In this document: positions 35,273-45,826 of the stretch, piece by piece
How the letters are laid out: the number at the start of each line of letters is the position of its first letter
Position numbering within the stretch: the stretch's first letter is position 1
Origin: Paucibacter sp. Y2R2-4
GTDB taxonomy: Bacteria; Pseudomonadota; Gammaproteobacteria; Burkholderiales; Burkholderiaceae_C
Assembly (NCBI RefSeq): GCF_025717535.1
Contig: NZ_JAJIRO010000005.1
Coordinates: 186,001 to 250,000, forward strand
Reading direction: 5' to 3'
Length of the DNA stretch: 64,000 bases
Made by a program: the position numbers and the translations under genes
The notes under the pieces: generated by a model
Database searches by the model: none
The model's input: only the letters and a program-made list of their open reading frames with translations
What the model was told of the DNA's origin: nothing

Positions 35273-35599
35273 ATGATGAAGGGTCAACTGGCAGGTCTGA
35301 TGAAGCAAGCTCAGGCCATGCAAGACAATTTGAAGAAGGCGCAAGAAGAGCTGGCCACCGTCGAGGTAGAAGGTCAGTCGGGCGCAGGCTTGGTCAAGGT
35401 CTTGATGACCTGCAAAAACGACGTCAAACGCGTCACCATCGATCCCAGCCTTTTGGCCGACGACAAGGACATGCTGGAAGACTTGGTCGCCGCCGCTTTC
35501 AATGACGCGGTGCGTCGCGCCGAAGAAGTCAGCTCGCAAAAAATGGGCAAGCTCACCGCCGGCATGCCCATGCCTCCCGGCATGAAGTTCCCGTTCTGA
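35273..35599 (+). CDS. ybaB: YbaB/EbfC nucleoid-associated protein
   Basis: Small DNA-binding protein of the nucleoid-associated YbaB/EbfC family. It starts [34 protein letters not shown] and has [10 protein letters not shown] and the C-terminal glycine/proline tail [12 protein letters not shown]. Its 108 residues match the family. It lies between dnaX and recR in the standard order, 18 bases upstream of recR. The second ATG at 35276 is also possible. Confidence 0.95.
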   Translation: MMKGQLAGLMKQAQAMQDNLKKAQEELATVEVEGQSGAGLVKVLMTCKNDVKRVTIDPSLLADDKDMLEDLVAAAFNDAVRRAEEVSSQKMGKLTAGMPMPPGMKFPF

Positions 35600-35616
35600 C
35601 GCGATAGTTCTGATCG

Positions 35617-36198
35617 GTGACGGCACTCGAAACCTTGATTGAGGCGCTCAAGCGCCTGCCGGGCGTGGGCCAGAAGTCGGCGCAGCGCATGGCTTATCAC
35701 CTTTTGCAGCATGACCGTGAGGGCGCGCAGCGCCTGTCGACGGCCTTGCAAGCGGCTGCCGAGCAGATCGGCCATTGCCGGCGCTGCCACACCTTCAGCG
35801 AAACGGAAATTTGCACTATCTGCGCCGACGTTTCGCGCGACCCCAAGCTGCTCTGTGTGGTGGAGTCACCTGCGGACCAAGCGGCCTTGGAGCGCAGCAA
35901 TTCCTACCGCGGCTACTACTTCGTGCTTTTGGGGCGTATCAGTCCACTGGACGGGGTGGGCGTCGGCCAGATTGGGGCGGCCGAACTCTTGCAGCGCGCC
36001 GCAGAAACCGGCGTGGAAGAGGTGATTCTGGCTTGCAGCTTTACCGCTGAAGGCGAGGCCACCGCCCATGTCTTGGCCGAGGCTTTGCGCTCGCGCGGCC
36101 TGCGCTCAAGTCGTTTGGCGCGGGGTGTGCCGGTGGGCAGCGAATTGGAATATGTGGATTTGGGCACCATCGCCCATGCCCTGGTTGATCGGCGTTAG
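35617..36198 (+). CDS. recR: Recombination protein RecR
   Basis: Partner of RecF/RecO in gap repair; the protein forms a ring around DNA. It shows the HhH motif [18 protein letters not shown], the zinc finger [16 protein letters not shown], the Toprim domain [14 protein letters not shown] and the Walker-B-like tail. The GTG start at 35617 gives 193 residues, the family length. It is the third gene of dnaX-ybaB-recR. Confidence 0.96.
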   Translation: MTALETLIEALKRLPGVGQKSAQRMAYHLLQHDREGAQRLSTALQAAAEQIGHCRRCHTFSETEICTICADVSRDPKLLCVVESPADQAALERSNSYRGYYFVLLGRISPLDGVGVGQIGAAELLQRAAETGVEEVILACSFTAEGEATAHVLAEALRSRGLRSSRLARGVPVGSELEYVDLGTIAHALVDRR

Positions 36199-36281
36199 GC
36201 TGGGCGATTGTTCGGTGTTCGTGCGGGCTTCAGCCTTGCGGCTAAAGCCTCGTAATTTCAATTGACACTACTGGAGAAGCG

Positions 36282-36677
36282 ATGACCATCGCCCATTTCT
36301 GCATCATCGCGGCCTGTATGCTGCCCATTGTTTGTGCCGGCCTGGCCAAGTCGAGCGGCTTCGGCCGTTCGCGCCGCGAAGGTGGCTACGACAACCATGA
36401 TCCGCGCGCCTGGTTGGCCAAGCAATCGGGCCGTCAAGCACGGGCCAATGCCGCACAGGCCAATAGCTTTGAGGCGCTGCCGCTTTTCATTGCGGGCGTC
36501 TTGGTGGCGCACCAGTTGCAAGCACCGCAAGGCTGGGTCGATGGACTGGCCCTGGGTTTTATCGCGGCGCGTGTGGCCTATATCGCCGCCTACTTGGCCG
36601 ACAAGGCGAGCCTGCGTTCCGCCATTTGGTTTGTCGGCGTGGCCTGCAGCGTGGGTTTGTTCTTCAGCGCGCACTGA
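36282..36677 (+). CDS. MAPEG-family membrane protein
   Basis: Small integral-membrane protein of the MAPEG fold (eicosanoid and glutathione metabolism family), about four hydrophobic segments. It shows NPRAWL-like DPRAWLAKQSGRQARANAAQANSFEALPLFIAGVLVA, typical for bacterial MAPEG proteins, and ends RSAIWFVGVACSVGLFF. At 131 residues it matches the family. Function in bacteria is mostly unknown. It follows recR by 84 bases on the same strand and is convergent with mltD. Confidence 0.82.
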   Translation: MTIAHFCIIAACMLPIVCAGLAKSSGFGRSRREGGYDNHDPRAWLAKQSGRQARANAAQANSFEALPLFIAGVLVAHQLQAPQGWVDGLALGFIAARVAYIAAYLADKASLRSAIWFVGVACSVGLFFSAH

Positions 36678-36756
36678 GCGGGCCAATGAGCTCGCCCATG
36701 GGAATTGGGCGGCCGCCTGTAGACACGGCCCGATAAGCCTCTGCAGGCTTGACGCT

Positions 36757-38388
36757 TCAGCGCTTCATCATCTGACGGGCCGCCACGTTCGGATGCGATG
36801 CCGAGGCCACCACGGCCCGGCCGCCTGTCGGCTTGCGGCTGCTCTTGCTGGGCTTCGCGGCTGCAGGGGCGCTATTCGATTTGGCCAAGGTGACCCGCTT
36901 GCCGGCAGCGCTCGGTGCGGTGTAGACCACCAAGGTTTGGCCGGGCTTGAAGCTTGATTTGACTGCCACTTTGTTCCACTCGGCCACCTGAGCTGGGCTG
37001 ACCCGGTAGCGGGCCGCGACAGTCGCCACGGTGTCATGCTTGCCCGCCTTCAGGCTCAGGCGGCGCAGGGGAGGGACGTCCGGCGCCAAGCTGATCGACG
37101 CGTGGTCGGCCAAATGTTCAGAGACATCTTCGATGCGATGGGCGGCACGCGGCACCAGCAAGGTGGAGCCTTGCTTGACCAACATCCGCGGCGGAATCTT
37201 GTTGATCTCGCGCAGCGAGCTTTCGCTCATGCCGACTTCTTTGGCCGCGGCTTGCGGGCTCATGGTCTTGGGCACGGTCCAGGCGGTCCAACTGGCCAAG
37301 GGACCGCGGTGGGCGGCCAAGGCCTGAGCAAAGGCGCGAGCATTGTCGTAGGGCAGCAGAATCTGGTTGGTGCCTGCCGCCAGCATCACCGGCTTGTTCA
37401 TCTGCGGATTGAACTGCTTGAATTCGTCGACCTTCATGCCCGCCAGTCTCGCGGCCAGGTCCACGTCCATATCGCGGTCGAGATTGACGCTCAAAAAGTA
37501 GGGGTGATTGGCCGCCGGTGGCAGCGTCAGCGCAAACTTTTGAGGGGCCAGCACGATGTTTTTGACCGCCTGCAGCTTGGGCACGTAATAGCGGGTTTCA
37601 TCGGGCATCTTCAGGCTCTCGTAATCGGTCGGCAAACCGGCCTTCTGATTGCGCGTGATGGCTTTTTGCACATTGCCCTGACCCCAGTTGTAGGCGGCCA
37701 AGGCCAGATGCCAGTCGCCAAACATCTTGTGCAAGCGGCCCAGATAGTCGAGGGCCGCGCGGGTCGAGGCCAGCACATCGCGGCGGTCATCACGGAAGAT
37801 GTTTTGCTTCAGATCGAAATCGCGGCCGGTGGCGGGCACGAACTGCCACATGCCCGAAGCCTTGGCCGTGGACATGGCTTGCGGATTGAAGGCGCTTTCG
37901 ATGAAGGGCAACAGGGCCAGTTCGGTGGGCATGCCGCGCTTTTCGACTTCTTCGATGATGTGGAAAAGATAGCGGCCGCCGCGGTCGGTCATGCGCTGCA
38001 CATAGTCGGGGCGCGTGCTGTACCAAGTCTCGGCTTTGCGTACCCAGTCATTGTCCAGATCGTTCATGGCGAAACCCGCGCGCAAGCGCATCCACAAATC
38101 AGTTTGTGCTTCGGATTCGCTCAGTTCGATCTTGACGCCGGGTCGCAGACTGTCTTCCAGCAAAGGCAGGCCGGCAGTTTCTGTGTTGGTGCTTGCGGCC
38201 GCGACGGTGCTGCTTTCGGGCGCCGCTGGGTTCGCGATCCAAGTGCGGGGCAAAGCATTGCGTTCGGTGCTGGTCGCCAATTCTTGCGTGGGCGGTGTAC
38301 TGGCGCAGGCGCCCAGCAGGGCACTCATCAGCAGCAGGCTCAGACGCCCAAGGGCGCGTGGCAACACGGGAGGCATGGTCAATTTCAT
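36757..38388 (-). CDS. mltD: MltD-like membrane-bound lytic transglycosylase with LysM domains
   Basis: Outer-membrane lipoprotein that cleaves peptidoglycan to anhydro-muropeptides. The lipobox LLGAC (Cys28) starts the mature protein. The SLT domain (about 125-250) has LLPFIESAFNPQAMSTAKASGMWQF, with the catalytic Glu, and AYNWGQGNVQKAI. Two LysM-like repeats follow (about 360-410 and 440-490). The ATG at 38388 overlaps the gloB stop by ATGA; 543 residues against about 450 in E. coli. The last 60 residues are Ser/Lys/Ala-rich. Confidence 0.92.
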   Translation of the reverse strand: MKLTMPPVLPRALGRLSLLLMSALLGACASTPPTQELATSTERNALPRTWIANPAAPESSTVAAASTNTETAGLPLLEDSLRPGVKIELSESEAQTDLWMRLRAGFAMNDLDNDWVRKAETWYSTRPDYVQRMTDRGGRYLFHIIEEVEKRGMPTELALLPFIESAFNPQAMSTAKASGMWQFVPATGRDFDLKQNIFRDDRRDVLASTRAALDYLGRLHKMFGDWHLALAAYNWGQGNVQKAITRNQKAGLPTDYESLKMPDETRYYVPKLQAVKNIVLAPQKFALTLPPAANHPYFLSVNLDRDMDVDLAARLAGMKVDEFKQFNPQMNKPVMLAAGTNQILLPYDNARAFAQALAAHRGPLASWTAWTVPKTMSPQAAAKEVGMSESSLREINKIPPRMLVKQGSTLLVPRAAHRIEDVSEHLADHASISLAPDVPPLRRLSLKAGKHDTVATVAARYRVSPAQVAEWNKVAVKSSFKPGQTLVVYTAPSAAGKRVTLAKSNSAPAAAKPSKSSRKPTGGRAVVASASHPNVAARQMMKR

Positions 38389-39215
38389 CTGAATTCGTTC
38401 TTCCACTGCCGCAGGCGGGCGAAGACCTCGACCGCGCGTTCGGCGGTGTCGATGGCGGACGTTGAATGAGGGGCGTTTGAGGCCTGAGCCACGTCAGGTG
38501 CGGCCTGGGCGCTAGCGACAGCGCGCGCGACGGTTGCATGGTCGCAGCGCAAAAATGGGTTGATCTGCAACTCCAGCTCAAGCGTGGAGGGCAGAGTGGA
38601 TAAATTCTGGCCGCGCTGGGTCTCGCACCATGCTTGATAACGCATCAGCTCAGCGTTATCTGGCTCCACCGCGCGAGCAAAGCGCAGATTGGACAAGGTG
38701 TATTCATGGGTGCAGCACACCCGTGTTGCGGCTGGCAAAGCCGCCAAACGCTGCAAAGAGGCATGCATCTGGGCCGGCGTGCCTTCAAACAAACGACCGC
38801 AGCCGCCGGAAAAAAGCGTGTCACCGCAAAACAGGATGGGCGCGCTATCGTCCTCTGGTTCTGGCAAGAAGAAGGCGATATGGCCGGCCGTATGGCCTGG
38901 CACATCCATCACCTCGAACTTCAGGCCAAGCAGTTCGACCTGTTCACCGCCATGACAGGGCGTGCAGTCCACCGGCATGGTTTCAAGTGCTGGGGCGAAG
39001 ATCGGGCCTTGTAGCACCGGCAGCAGTTCTTTCAGGCCGCCGACATGGTCGGCATGGTGGTGCGTCACTAGAATGCCGCTCAGCTGCAGCGAATGATCGG
39101 CCAAGAATTTCAGGACCGGCTGCGCATCACCGGGGTCGACCACCAAGGCATTGCGGCCATCGTGCAAGATCCAGATGTAGTTGTCCGCAAAGGCGGCGAT
39201 CGCCTCGAGCTTCAT
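38385..39215 (-). CDS. gloB: Hydroxyacylglutathione hydrolase (glyoxalase II)
   Basis: Metallo-beta-lactamase-fold enzyme that hydrolyses S-lactoylglutathione in methylglyoxal detoxification. The metal-binding motif THHHADHVGG and the further ligands in VPGHTAGH, CGDTLFSGGCGRLFEG and CTHEYTLSNLRFA are all present. It is 276 residues long. The order mltD-gloB with a divergent methyltransferase and rnhA matches the E. coli mltD-gloB-yafS-rnhA region. Confidence 0.95.
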   Translation of the reverse strand: MKLEAIAAFADNYIWILHDGRNALVVDPGDAQPVLKFLADHSLQLSGILVTHHHADHVGGLKELLPVLQGPIFAPALETMPVDCTPCHGGEQVELLGLKFEVMDVPGHTAGHIAFFLPEPEDDSAPILFCGDTLFSGGCGRLFEGTPAQMHASLQRLAALPAATRVCCTHEYTLSNLRFARAVEPDNAELMRYQAWCETQRGQNLSTLPSTLELELQINPFLRCDHATVARAVASAQAAPDVAQASNAPHSTSAIDTAERAVEVFARLRQWKNEFR

Positions 39216-39259
39216 GCAGCCAAGTCCAGACCCGAATTCATGCCCAATTTCATGCGTCC

Positions 39260-40090
39260 ATGCCCATGCCAGGTGAAGCGTCGATTATAGAGTTGGCATC
39301 GTGGCTGCAGACCCCGCCCGGGCGCTATTTGCTCGAATGGGAGCAGGCTCGGCTGGATGCGGTCGTGGTGGACTTGTTTGGCTTTCATGCCTTGCAACTC
39401 GGCCTGCCCGAGTTAGCCGGCTTGCAAGCCAATCGCATGCCCCACCGTTGGCTGGCTCTCGACAGAACCGAGCGTTATTCCAAAACCGCACTGACAGGGC
39501 CAGGTCTTGCCTTGTTCTGCGAGTTTGACGCGCTGCCATTTGAGAGCGCCAGTCTCGATCTGGTGGTCCTGCCGCATGCCTTGGAGTTAGCCTCCGATCC
39601 GCATCAGCTGCTGCGCGAGGCGGAACGGGTGCTGAGGCCCGAGGGGCGCTTGGTCATCTTGGGCTTGAATCCGGCGAGCAGTTGGGGGCTCAGGCAAAAT
39701 CTGGGGCGAAATCTTCCAGGTCGGCCGAAACCTTTCCTGCCACAGGACGGCGAATTCATGGCTTATTGGCGCTTGCGCGACTGGTTGCGCTTGTTGAGCT
39801 TCGAGGTCGAGGCTGCGCAATTTGGCTGTTACCGGCCGCCCTTGCGCTCTGAGGCCTGGCTGGCGCGCTGGTCCTGGATCGAGCCCATCGGTGCGCGCTG
39901 GTGGCCGGTTCTGGGGGCGGTTTATTTCATCCAGGCGGTCAAGCGCGTACATGGCATGCGTTTGGTCGGGCTTGAAAAGTCTCGCAAGCCGGTGCGGGGC
40001 GCGGCCCCAGCGGTGGCGGTTCAGAGTCATCACCATGCAGGGCACCATGCGCGACATCACACACAACAACACAAAGAACAAGGTTCATGA
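39260..40090 (+). CDS. YafS-like SAM-dependent methyltransferase with His-rich tail
   Basis: Methyltransferase-fold protein, divergent from gloB, with the same neighbours as E. coli yafS. The C-terminal part of the fold is clear ([47 protein letters not shown]), but the usual motif I glycine loop is degenerate ([14 protein letters not shown]), so it may bind SAM weakly or act on another ligand. The start at 39260 (MPMPGEAS) is a best guess; a much longer upstream frame overlaps gloB. The last 21 residues hold eight His. It overlaps rnhA by ATGA. Confidence 0.8.
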   Translation: MPMPGEASIIELASWLQTPPGRYLLEWEQARLDAVVVDLFGFHALQLGLPELAGLQANRMPHRWLALDRTERYSKTALTGPGLALFCEFDALPFESASLDLVVLPHALELASDPHQLLREAERVLRPEGRLVILGLNPASSWGLRQNLGRNLPGRPKPFLPQDGEFMAYWRLRDWLRLLSFEVEAAQFGCYRPPLRSEAWLARWSWIEPIGARWWPVLGAVYFIQAVKRVHGMRLVGLEKSRKPVRGAAPAVAVQSHHHAGHHARHHTQQHKEQGS

Positions 40091-40578
40091 ATCAAGCGAC
40101 GAATACGACCGGCCCCGAAGGTGCTACCCCCAAGATCGCCAAGCCAGTGGTGGTGATCTACACCGATGGCGCTTGCAAGGGCAACCCAGGCCCAGGCGGC
40201 TGGGGGGCTTGGCTGAGTAGCGCCGGCCACGAGAAAGAGTTGTTTGGGGGTGAAGCTAACACCACCAACAATCGCATGGAGCTGACCGCGGTGATCGAGG
40301 CGCTGGCTTCTTTGAAGAGAACCTGCCAGATCACGGTCTTCACCGACAGCGAATATGTGCGCAAAGGCATGACCGAGTGGATGAGCGGCTGGCAGCGGCG
40401 CGGCTGGAAAACGGCGGACAACAAGCCGGTCAAGAACGCCGACCTTTGGCAGCGCTTGGACGCGCTGCGCAAGCTGCATCAGGTGGAATGGCGCTGGGTC
40501 AAGGGCCATGCGGGCGACCCTGGCAATGAACGGGCGGATGCCTTGGCCAATAAGGGCGTGGCGGCGGCGGGTCGTTGA
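40087..40578 (+). CDS. rnhA: Ribonuclease HI
   Basis: Cleaves the RNA of RNA-DNA hybrids. All four acidic catalytic positions are visible: [37 protein letters not shown] and [10 protein letters not shown]. Its 163 residues are close to the usual 155. Its ATG overlaps the methyltransferase stop. In E. coli the same neighbourhood continues to dnaQ; no dnaQ lies here. Confidence 0.96.
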   Translation: MNQATNTTGPEGATPKIAKPVVVIYTDGACKGNPGPGGWGAWLSSAGHEKELFGGEANTTNNRMELTAVIEALASLKRTCQITVFTDSEYVRKGMTEWMSGWQRRGWKTADNKPVKNADLWQRLDALRKLHQVEWRWVKGHAGDPGNERADALANKGVAAAGR

Positions 40579-40761
40579 AGCACTTGGGTCTACTTGGGAG
40601 GCTTCGGGTTTGCGCCGGGCAAGGAGTTTTGTGCGCTGTGCGAGCAGCGGCCGTCGTCTGAGGATCTGAAAACGTCATTCAGACCTTTTCAAGCCGCGGG
40701 CATCGCCCTCAATCGAAGGAAATGAGCCGGCAGGCGCTAGAGTGCCCGCTCGGAGACCTGC

Positions 40762-41997
40762 ATGACATTCAAGAAAAAATTCCATACCGTCGGAGCGCTG
40801 GCCGCTCTTGTGGCACTCAGCGCCGGCGCCTATTGGTGGCAGCATCGGCCCGTCAACGCGATGACCGGTACGGCGGCGGAAGCGAAGCCCAGCGCTGGGC
40901 AGGTAGCCCCTGGAAAGGGTGCAAACGCAGCGTCCGGCAAAGGGCCGCAAGCGAATGGCCCAGTGCCGGTGGAGGTGGGCACGGTGGAGTCAGTGTCCTT
41001 GCCGGATGACGCGCAGACCGTCGGCACCTTGAAAGCGCGTCAATCGGCGCTGCTCAAGCCCGAGGTCAGCGGTCGCATCGTCAAGCTGGGTTTCACCGAC
41101 GGTCAACGCGTGCGTCAAGGTCAGGTGCTGGTGCAGCTGGATGACAGCTTGCAAGCCGCACAATTGCAGCAGGCCGAAGCGCAAGCCAGCATTGCGCGCA
41201 GCAATCTGAAGCGCAACAAGGAATTGCTGGCCCAGAGCTTTGTCAGTGCGAGCGCGGTGGATCAAGCCCAATCCGCGCTGGAGGTGGCCGAGGCCCAGGT
41301 TGCCCTGAGCCGGGCGCAGCAGAGTCGCATGCAAGTGCGCGCGCCCTTCGACGGTGTGATGGGCATTCGCTCGGTCAGCGTCGGCGACTATGTCAAAGAC
41401 GGCAGTGATCTGGTCAGCATCGAAGATGCCTCTTCGATGTGGGTGGACTTTCGACTGCCGGAGCGTTTTGTCCCGCGCCTGAAGATCGGCCAAGCGGTCG
41501 ATGTGGCGATGGATGCCTTGCCGGGCCGCAGCTTCAAGGCGCAAATTGAGGCTCTGGACACCCAACTCGAAGCGAACGGTCGTTCGCTGCTGGTGCGGGC
41601 GCGACTTCCGGCCAATGTCGCAGCTCAGGGTGAGCTGCGCTCCGGCTTGTTTGCTCGGGTGAGTGTCCTGCTGGCCACACACCAAAACGCCTTGTTGGTG
41701 CCCGAGGAAGCCTTGGTGCCCCAAGGTGGGCAGCAGTACATCATCAAGCTTGCAGGAGAGGCAAGTGCGCCGACCGCGCAGCGCATCGAGGCCAAGCTGG
41801 GCCTGCGCCTGCCGGGCAAGGTGGAAATTTTGTCGGGCCTGAAGGCGGGTGACCGGGTCGTCACCGCAGGTCAGGCCAAGCTGATGCGCGGCGAGGGTCA
41901 AGCGCTGAAGATCATCGACGTGGACAAGCAGGGCGCGGCTCGTGCTGGCTTGGGCGCCAACCCAGCGGTGCTGGGCGCTTCGGCGGCGAGCCGCTGA
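40762..41997 (+). CDS. RND efflux membrane-fusion protein
   Basis: Periplasmic adaptor (HlyD/AcrA-like) that joins an inner-membrane RND pump to an outer-membrane channel. It has an N-terminal anchor (residues 6-26, FHTVGALAALVALSAGAYWW) and then a Gly/Ala/Lys-rich linker. The lipoyl/hairpin region has LKPEVSGRIVKLGFTDGQRVRQGQVLVQLDD and a heptad helix, followed by RAPFDGVMGIRSVSVGDYVKDGSDLVSIED. GGAG precedes the ATG. It is followed 10 bases later by the pump gene, and no outer-membrane factor gene is adjacent. Confidence 0.9.
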   Translation: MTFKKKFHTVGALAALVALSAGAYWWQHRPVNAMTGTAAEAKPSAGQVAPGKGANAASGKGPQANGPVPVEVGTVESVSLPDDAQTVGTLKARQSALLKPEVSGRIVKLGFTDGQRVRQGQVLVQLDDSLQAAQLQQAEAQASIARSNLKRNKELLAQSFVSASAVDQAQSALEVAEAQVALSRAQQSRMQVRAPFDGVMGIRSVSVGDYVKDGSDLVSIEDASSMWVDFRLPERFVPRLKIGQAVDVAMDALPGRSFKAQIEALDTQLEANGRSLLVRARLPANVAAQGELRSGLFARVSVLLATHQNALLVPEEALVPQGGQQYIIKLAGEASAPTAQRIEAKLGLRLPGKVEILSGLKAGDRVVTAGQAKLMRGEGQALKIIDVDKQGAARAGLGANPAVLGASAASR

Positions 41998-42007
41998 GAG
42001 GCCTGCA

Positions 42008-45000
42008 ATGAAGATTTCTGAAACCTCCATCCGCCGGCCGGTCTTTGCGACGGTGATGTCGCTGCTTTTGGTGCTGGTGGGCATCGTGGCCTTTGGTCGC
42101 TTGGCCCTGCGTGAGTACCCGCGCATCGACGAGCCGGTGGTGACGGTCAGCACCCGCTTGGTTGGCGCTTCCAGCGAGGTGATTGAAGGCCAGATCACCA
42201 AGCCTTTGGAAGACTCGATCGCGGGCATCGATGGCGTGGAGGTGCTGACCTCCAGTTCGCGCACCGAGTCCAGCCAGATTACCGCGCGCTTCAAACTGGA
42301 GAAAAATCCCGACGACGCTGCCGCCGATGTGCGCGACCGCGTCGCCCGGGTGCGCGGCCGGCTGCCCGATGCGGCCGATGAGCCGGTGGTGGCCAAGGTG
42401 GAGGCCGACGCCCAGCCGACCATCTGGATTGCTTTCTCCAGCGAGACCCTGAGCCCGCTGGAGATCACCGATTTGGTCAATCGCGTGGTGAAGCCGCGCT
42501 TGCAGACGATTCCCGGTGTGGCCGATGTGCAAACCGGCGGTGACCGCAAATATGCCATGCGCGTCTGGCTGGATGCGGATCGCCTGGCGGCCTACAAACT
42601 GACGGTGCAGGATGTCGAAGACGCCTTGCGCAAGCAGAACCTGGAGGTGCCGGCCGGCCGCATCGAGAGCCAGCAGCGCGAATTCAGCGTGACGGCGCGC
42701 ACCGACCTGAACACGGTGGCCGAGTTCTCCGAAGTGATGATCAGGCAAACCGGCGGTTTCGCGGTGCGCTTGAAGGATGTGGCTCGCATCGAAGAGGCGG
42801 CATCCAGCGAGCGCTCGCGGGTGCGCTTGAATGGGGTGTTATCGGTGTCTTTGGGCGTGGTGCGTCAAGCCACGGCCAACCCGCTGGAGGTGTCGGAAGC
42901 GGTGCGCGAGATGATGCCCAAGCTGCAGGCCGACCTGCCGGACAGCATCAAGGTTTTGCCCGCCAACGACAACTCGGTTTTCATTGATCGTTCGATTAAG
43001 TCGGTGTACCACACCATTGGCGAGGCCGTGGTCTTGGTGGCGTTGGTGGTGTTTGTCTTCCTGCGCACCCTGCGGGCTTCCATCATTCCGCTGTTGACGA
43101 TTCCGATCAGCTTGATCGGCTCCTTCGCGCTGATGGCCGCCGCCGGCTTCACCGTCAACACGCTGACCTTGCTGGCCTTGGTGCTGGCCATCGGCCTGGT
43201 GGTGGACGATGCCATCGTGGTGCTGGAGAACATCTTCCGCCATATCGAGGAGGGGCTGGAGCCCTTTCAGGCGGCGCTGAAGGGCGCCAAGGAAATTGCC
43301 TTCGCTGTCTTGGCCATGACGATGACCTTGGCGGCGGTGTTCGCGCCGCTGGCTTTCACGCCGGGGCGCACGGGGCGATTGTTTGTCGAGTTCGCCTTGA
43401 CGCTAGCTGGCGCTGTGATCGTTTCCGGCTTTGTGGCGCTGACGCTAACGCCCATGATGTGCAGCAAGCTCTTGCGCCATAACGCCAAGCCCAGCCGCTT
43501 TGATCGTGGCATGGAGCGGGTGCTGGTGTGGATCAGCGAGCGCTATGCCGCCGCGCTGCGTTTTGCCTTGCGGGCACGTTGGTTGGTGGTGCTCGTGATG
43601 CTGGCCTCGGGCGGTGCGAGTTGGTGGCTATTCACCACCACCAAGTCGGAATTGGCGCCCATGGAAGACCGTGGCGTCATCGTGATGCCCATCAGCGCGC
43701 CGGATGGCTCCACCTTGGCTTTCACCGCGCGCTATCTGGATGCAGTGGACCGCATCGCGGCGCAATACCCGGAGTTTGACCGCGCCTTTTTGTTCTCGGG
43801 TGGTGGCGGCGTGTCTTCGGGCCTGGCGATCTTGCGCACCGTGGATTGGTCGGACCGCACTCGCTCAACTCAAGAGATCGCCCGCAAGATGCTGCCTCAA
43901 GTGAGCATGCTGCCGGGCGTGCAGGCTTTCCCGACCACGCCGGCCAGTCTGGGCCAGGGCTTTACTGCACGGCCGGTCAACTTCGTGGTGGTCACCAGCG
44001 ACAGCTATGCCAATTTGGCCAAGGTGACGCAGGCCATGATGGCCGAGATGGGCAAGAACCCCGGCTTGATCCAGCCTGACAATGATTTGCGCCTGAACAA
44101 GCCCGAGCTGTACATGGCGGTGGATCGTGAACGCGCCGCCGATCTGGGCGTGCCGGTGGACCAGATTGCGCGCACGGTGGAGACCATGCTGGGCAGTCGC
44201 GCGGTCACGCGTTACAAGCGGGGTGCTGATCAATACGATGTGCTGGTGCAAACCGAGGCGGCCAGCCGCAGTACGCCGGAGCAGATTGAAAAACTGTTTG
44301 TGCGTGGCCGCGGCGACACCATGGTGCCGCTGTCTAGCCTGGTCAAAGTGGAAGAGGCGGTCAGCCCGCGCGAATTGAATCACTTCAACCAGCGGCGCTC
44401 GGTGACGCTGTCCGCCAACTTGGCCCCGGGCTACGCCCTGGGTGAAGCCCTGGCCTTCATGGACAAGACCGCCGCCAAGGTGCTGCCGGTGGGCTATGCC
44501 ACCGAGTTGAACGGCGTGTCGCGCGAGTACAAGTCCAGCAGCGGCGCGCTGGGCCTGGTGTTTGTGTTGGCACTTCTGTTCATCTTTTTGGTCTTGTCGG
44601 CGCAGTTCGAGAGTTTTATCGACCCTTTTGTGATCATGCTCTCGGTGCCCCTGTCGATGGTGGGTGCGCTGGCGGCCTTGCAATGGTCGGGCGGCACGCT
44701 CAACGTCTACTCGCAGATCGGCTTGATCACGCTGGTGGGCCTGATCACCAAGCATGGCATTTTGATTGTGGAGTTCAGTAATCAACTGCGCCAGCAAGGC
44801 CGCGAGGTCAAGGAAGCCGTGATCGAAGCTGCGGCCTTGCGTCTGCGTCCCATCTTGATGACCACCGGAGCGATGGTGCTGGGCGCCTTGCCCTTGGCCT
44901 TGGCCACGGGCGCCGGTGCCGAGAGCCGCCAGCAAATTGGCTGGGTCATCGTGGGCGGCATGAGCTTGGGTACCTTGCTCACCATTTTTGTGGTGCCGAC

Positions 45001-45076
45001 CATGTACACCTTGTTTGCTCGCAAGGGGATTCCAGGCGAGATCACCACGCCGGCCTTGCCCGAGGTGCAAGCTTAG
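42008..45076 (+). CDS. RND-family multidrug/solute efflux pump
   Basis: Inner-membrane proton antiporter of the AcrB/MexB superfamily, 1022 residues. The opening [26 protein letters not shown] and the TM4 proton-relay aspartates in [15 protein letters not shown] are diagnostic. The second half repeats the fold ([21 protein letters not shown] and [17 protein letters not shown]). It is more like the MdtB/MdtC or heavy-metal-free HAE1 branch, judged by eye. The substrate is not predictable. The start at 42008 follows a GAGAGG sequence within the preceding stop region. Confidence 0.92.
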   Translation: MKISETSIRRPVFATVMSLLLVLVGIVAFGRLALREYPRIDEPVVTVSTRLVGASSEVIEGQITKPLEDSIAGIDGVEVLTSSSRTESSQITARFKLEKNPDDAAADVRDRVARVRGRLPDAADEPVVAKVEADAQPTIWIAFSSETLSPLEITDLVNRVVKPRLQTIPGVADVQTGGDRKYAMRVWLDADRLAAYKLTVQDVEDALRKQNLEVPAGRIESQQREFSVTARTDLNTVAEFSEVMIRQTGGFAVRLKDVARIEEAASSERSRVRLNGVLSVSLGVVRQATANPLEVSEAVREMMPKLQADLPDSIKVLPANDNSVFIDRSIKSVYHTIGEAVVLVALVVFVFLRTLRASIIPLLTIPISLIGSFALMAAAGFTVNTLTLLALVLAIGLVVDDAIVVLENIFRHIEEGLEPFQAALKGAKEIAFAVLAMTMTLAAVFAPLAFTPGRTGRLFVEFALTLAGAVIVSGFVALTLTPMMCSKLLRHNAKPSRFDRGMERVLVWISERYAAALRFALRARWLVVLVMLASGGASWWLFTTTKSELAPMEDRGVIVMPISAPDGSTLAFTARYLDAVDRIAAQYPEFDRAFLFSGGGGVSSGLAILRTVDWSDRTRSTQEIARKMLPQVSMLPGVQAFPTTPASLGQGFTARPVNFVVVTSDSYANLAKVTQAMMAEMGKNPGLIQPDNDLRLNKPELYMAVDRERAADLGVPVDQIARTVETMLGSRAVTRYKRGADQYDVLVQTEAASRSTPEQIEKLFVRGRGDTMVPLSSLVKVEEAVSPRELNHFNQRRSVTLSANLAPGYALGEALAFMDKTAAKVLPVGYATELNGVSREYKSSSGALGLVFVLALLFIFLVLSAQFESFIDPFVIMLSVPLSMVGALAALQWSGGTLNVYSQIGLITLVGLITKHGILIVEFSNQLRQQGREVKEAVIEAAALRLRPILMTTGAMVLGALPLALATGAGAESRQQIGWVIVGGMSLGTLLTIFVVPTMYTLFARKGIPGEITTPALPEVQA

Positions 45077-45137
45077 CGCGCAGGCAAAGTGTGCTGGGCC
45101 TGGGCCTAAAATGCGGCGCAAAACCTGGGAACATCAG

Positions 45138-45707
45138 ATGAGCATCAAAAGCGACAAGTGGATCCGCCGCATGGCCGAACAGCACGGCATGATCGAGCCC
45201 TTTGAGCCGGGCCAAATTCGTGCCAACGCCGCCGGCGAGAAGATCGTCAGCTACGGCACCTCCAGCTACGGCTACGACATTCGCTGCGCGCCCGAGTTCA
45301 AGGTCTTCACCAATGTCTACAGCTCTATCGTCGACCCGAAAAATTTCGACGATAAGAGTTTTGTCGATATGGAAGGCGACTTCTGCATCATCCCTCCCAA
45401 CAGCTTCTGCTTGGCTCGCACGGTCGAGTACTTCCGCATTCCGCGCAATGTGCTGACGGTGTGCTTGGGCAAGAGCACCTATGCGCGCTGCGGCATCATC
45501 GTCAACGTCACGCCCTTTGAGCCCGAGTGGGAAGGCTATGTGACGCTGGAGTTCAGCAACACCACGCCGCTGCCAGCCAAGATCTACGCTGGCGAGGGCT
45601 GCGCCCAGGTGCTGTTCTTTGAAAGTGACGAGGTCTGCGAGACCAGCTACAAAGACCGCGGCGGCAAGTACCAGGGGCAGCGTGGCGTGACCCTGCCCAA
45701 GACTTGA
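45138..45707 (+). CDS. dcd: dCTP deaminase
   Basis: Converts dCTP to dUTP in pyrimidine deoxynucleotide synthesis. It has [15 protein letters not shown], the active-site Glu region [20 protein letters not shown], and [11 protein letters not shown]. The ATG at 45138 ([22 protein letters not shown]) is the family start; the product is 189 residues, the typical length. It stands alone after the efflux genes; a TAAAAT at 45107-45112 could be its -10 box but has no good -35. Confidence 0.96.
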   Translation: MSIKSDKWIRRMAEQHGMIEPFEPGQIRANAAGEKIVSYGTSSYGYDIRCAPEFKVFTNVYSSIVDPKNFDDKSFVDMEGDFCIIPPNSFCLARTVEYFRIPRNVLTVCLGKSTYARCGIIVNVTPFEPEWEGYVTLEFSNTTPLPAKIYAGEGCAQVLFFESDEVCETSYKDRGGKYQGQRGVTLPKT

Positions 45708-45826
45708 TCTTTGGGGTGCTCCCAAAACTTGAACTGAATCAGCGGGTGAAAGGCCTGCTTTTTCCGATTTAAGTTTTCGCCTCGGCCGGCAAGATGGCGC
45801 CATCTCCCGTCCTTGCCGAGGTTGTC

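Noticed and set aside
37036-38469. A 477-residue plus-strand frame opposite mltD
   Set aside because: Shadow of mltD; composition is atypical for a protein.
38630-39259. Upstream extension of the methyltransferase frame across gloB
   Set aside because: It would overlap most of gloB, and its translation is Arg/Pro-rich noise; the start is placed at 39260 instead.
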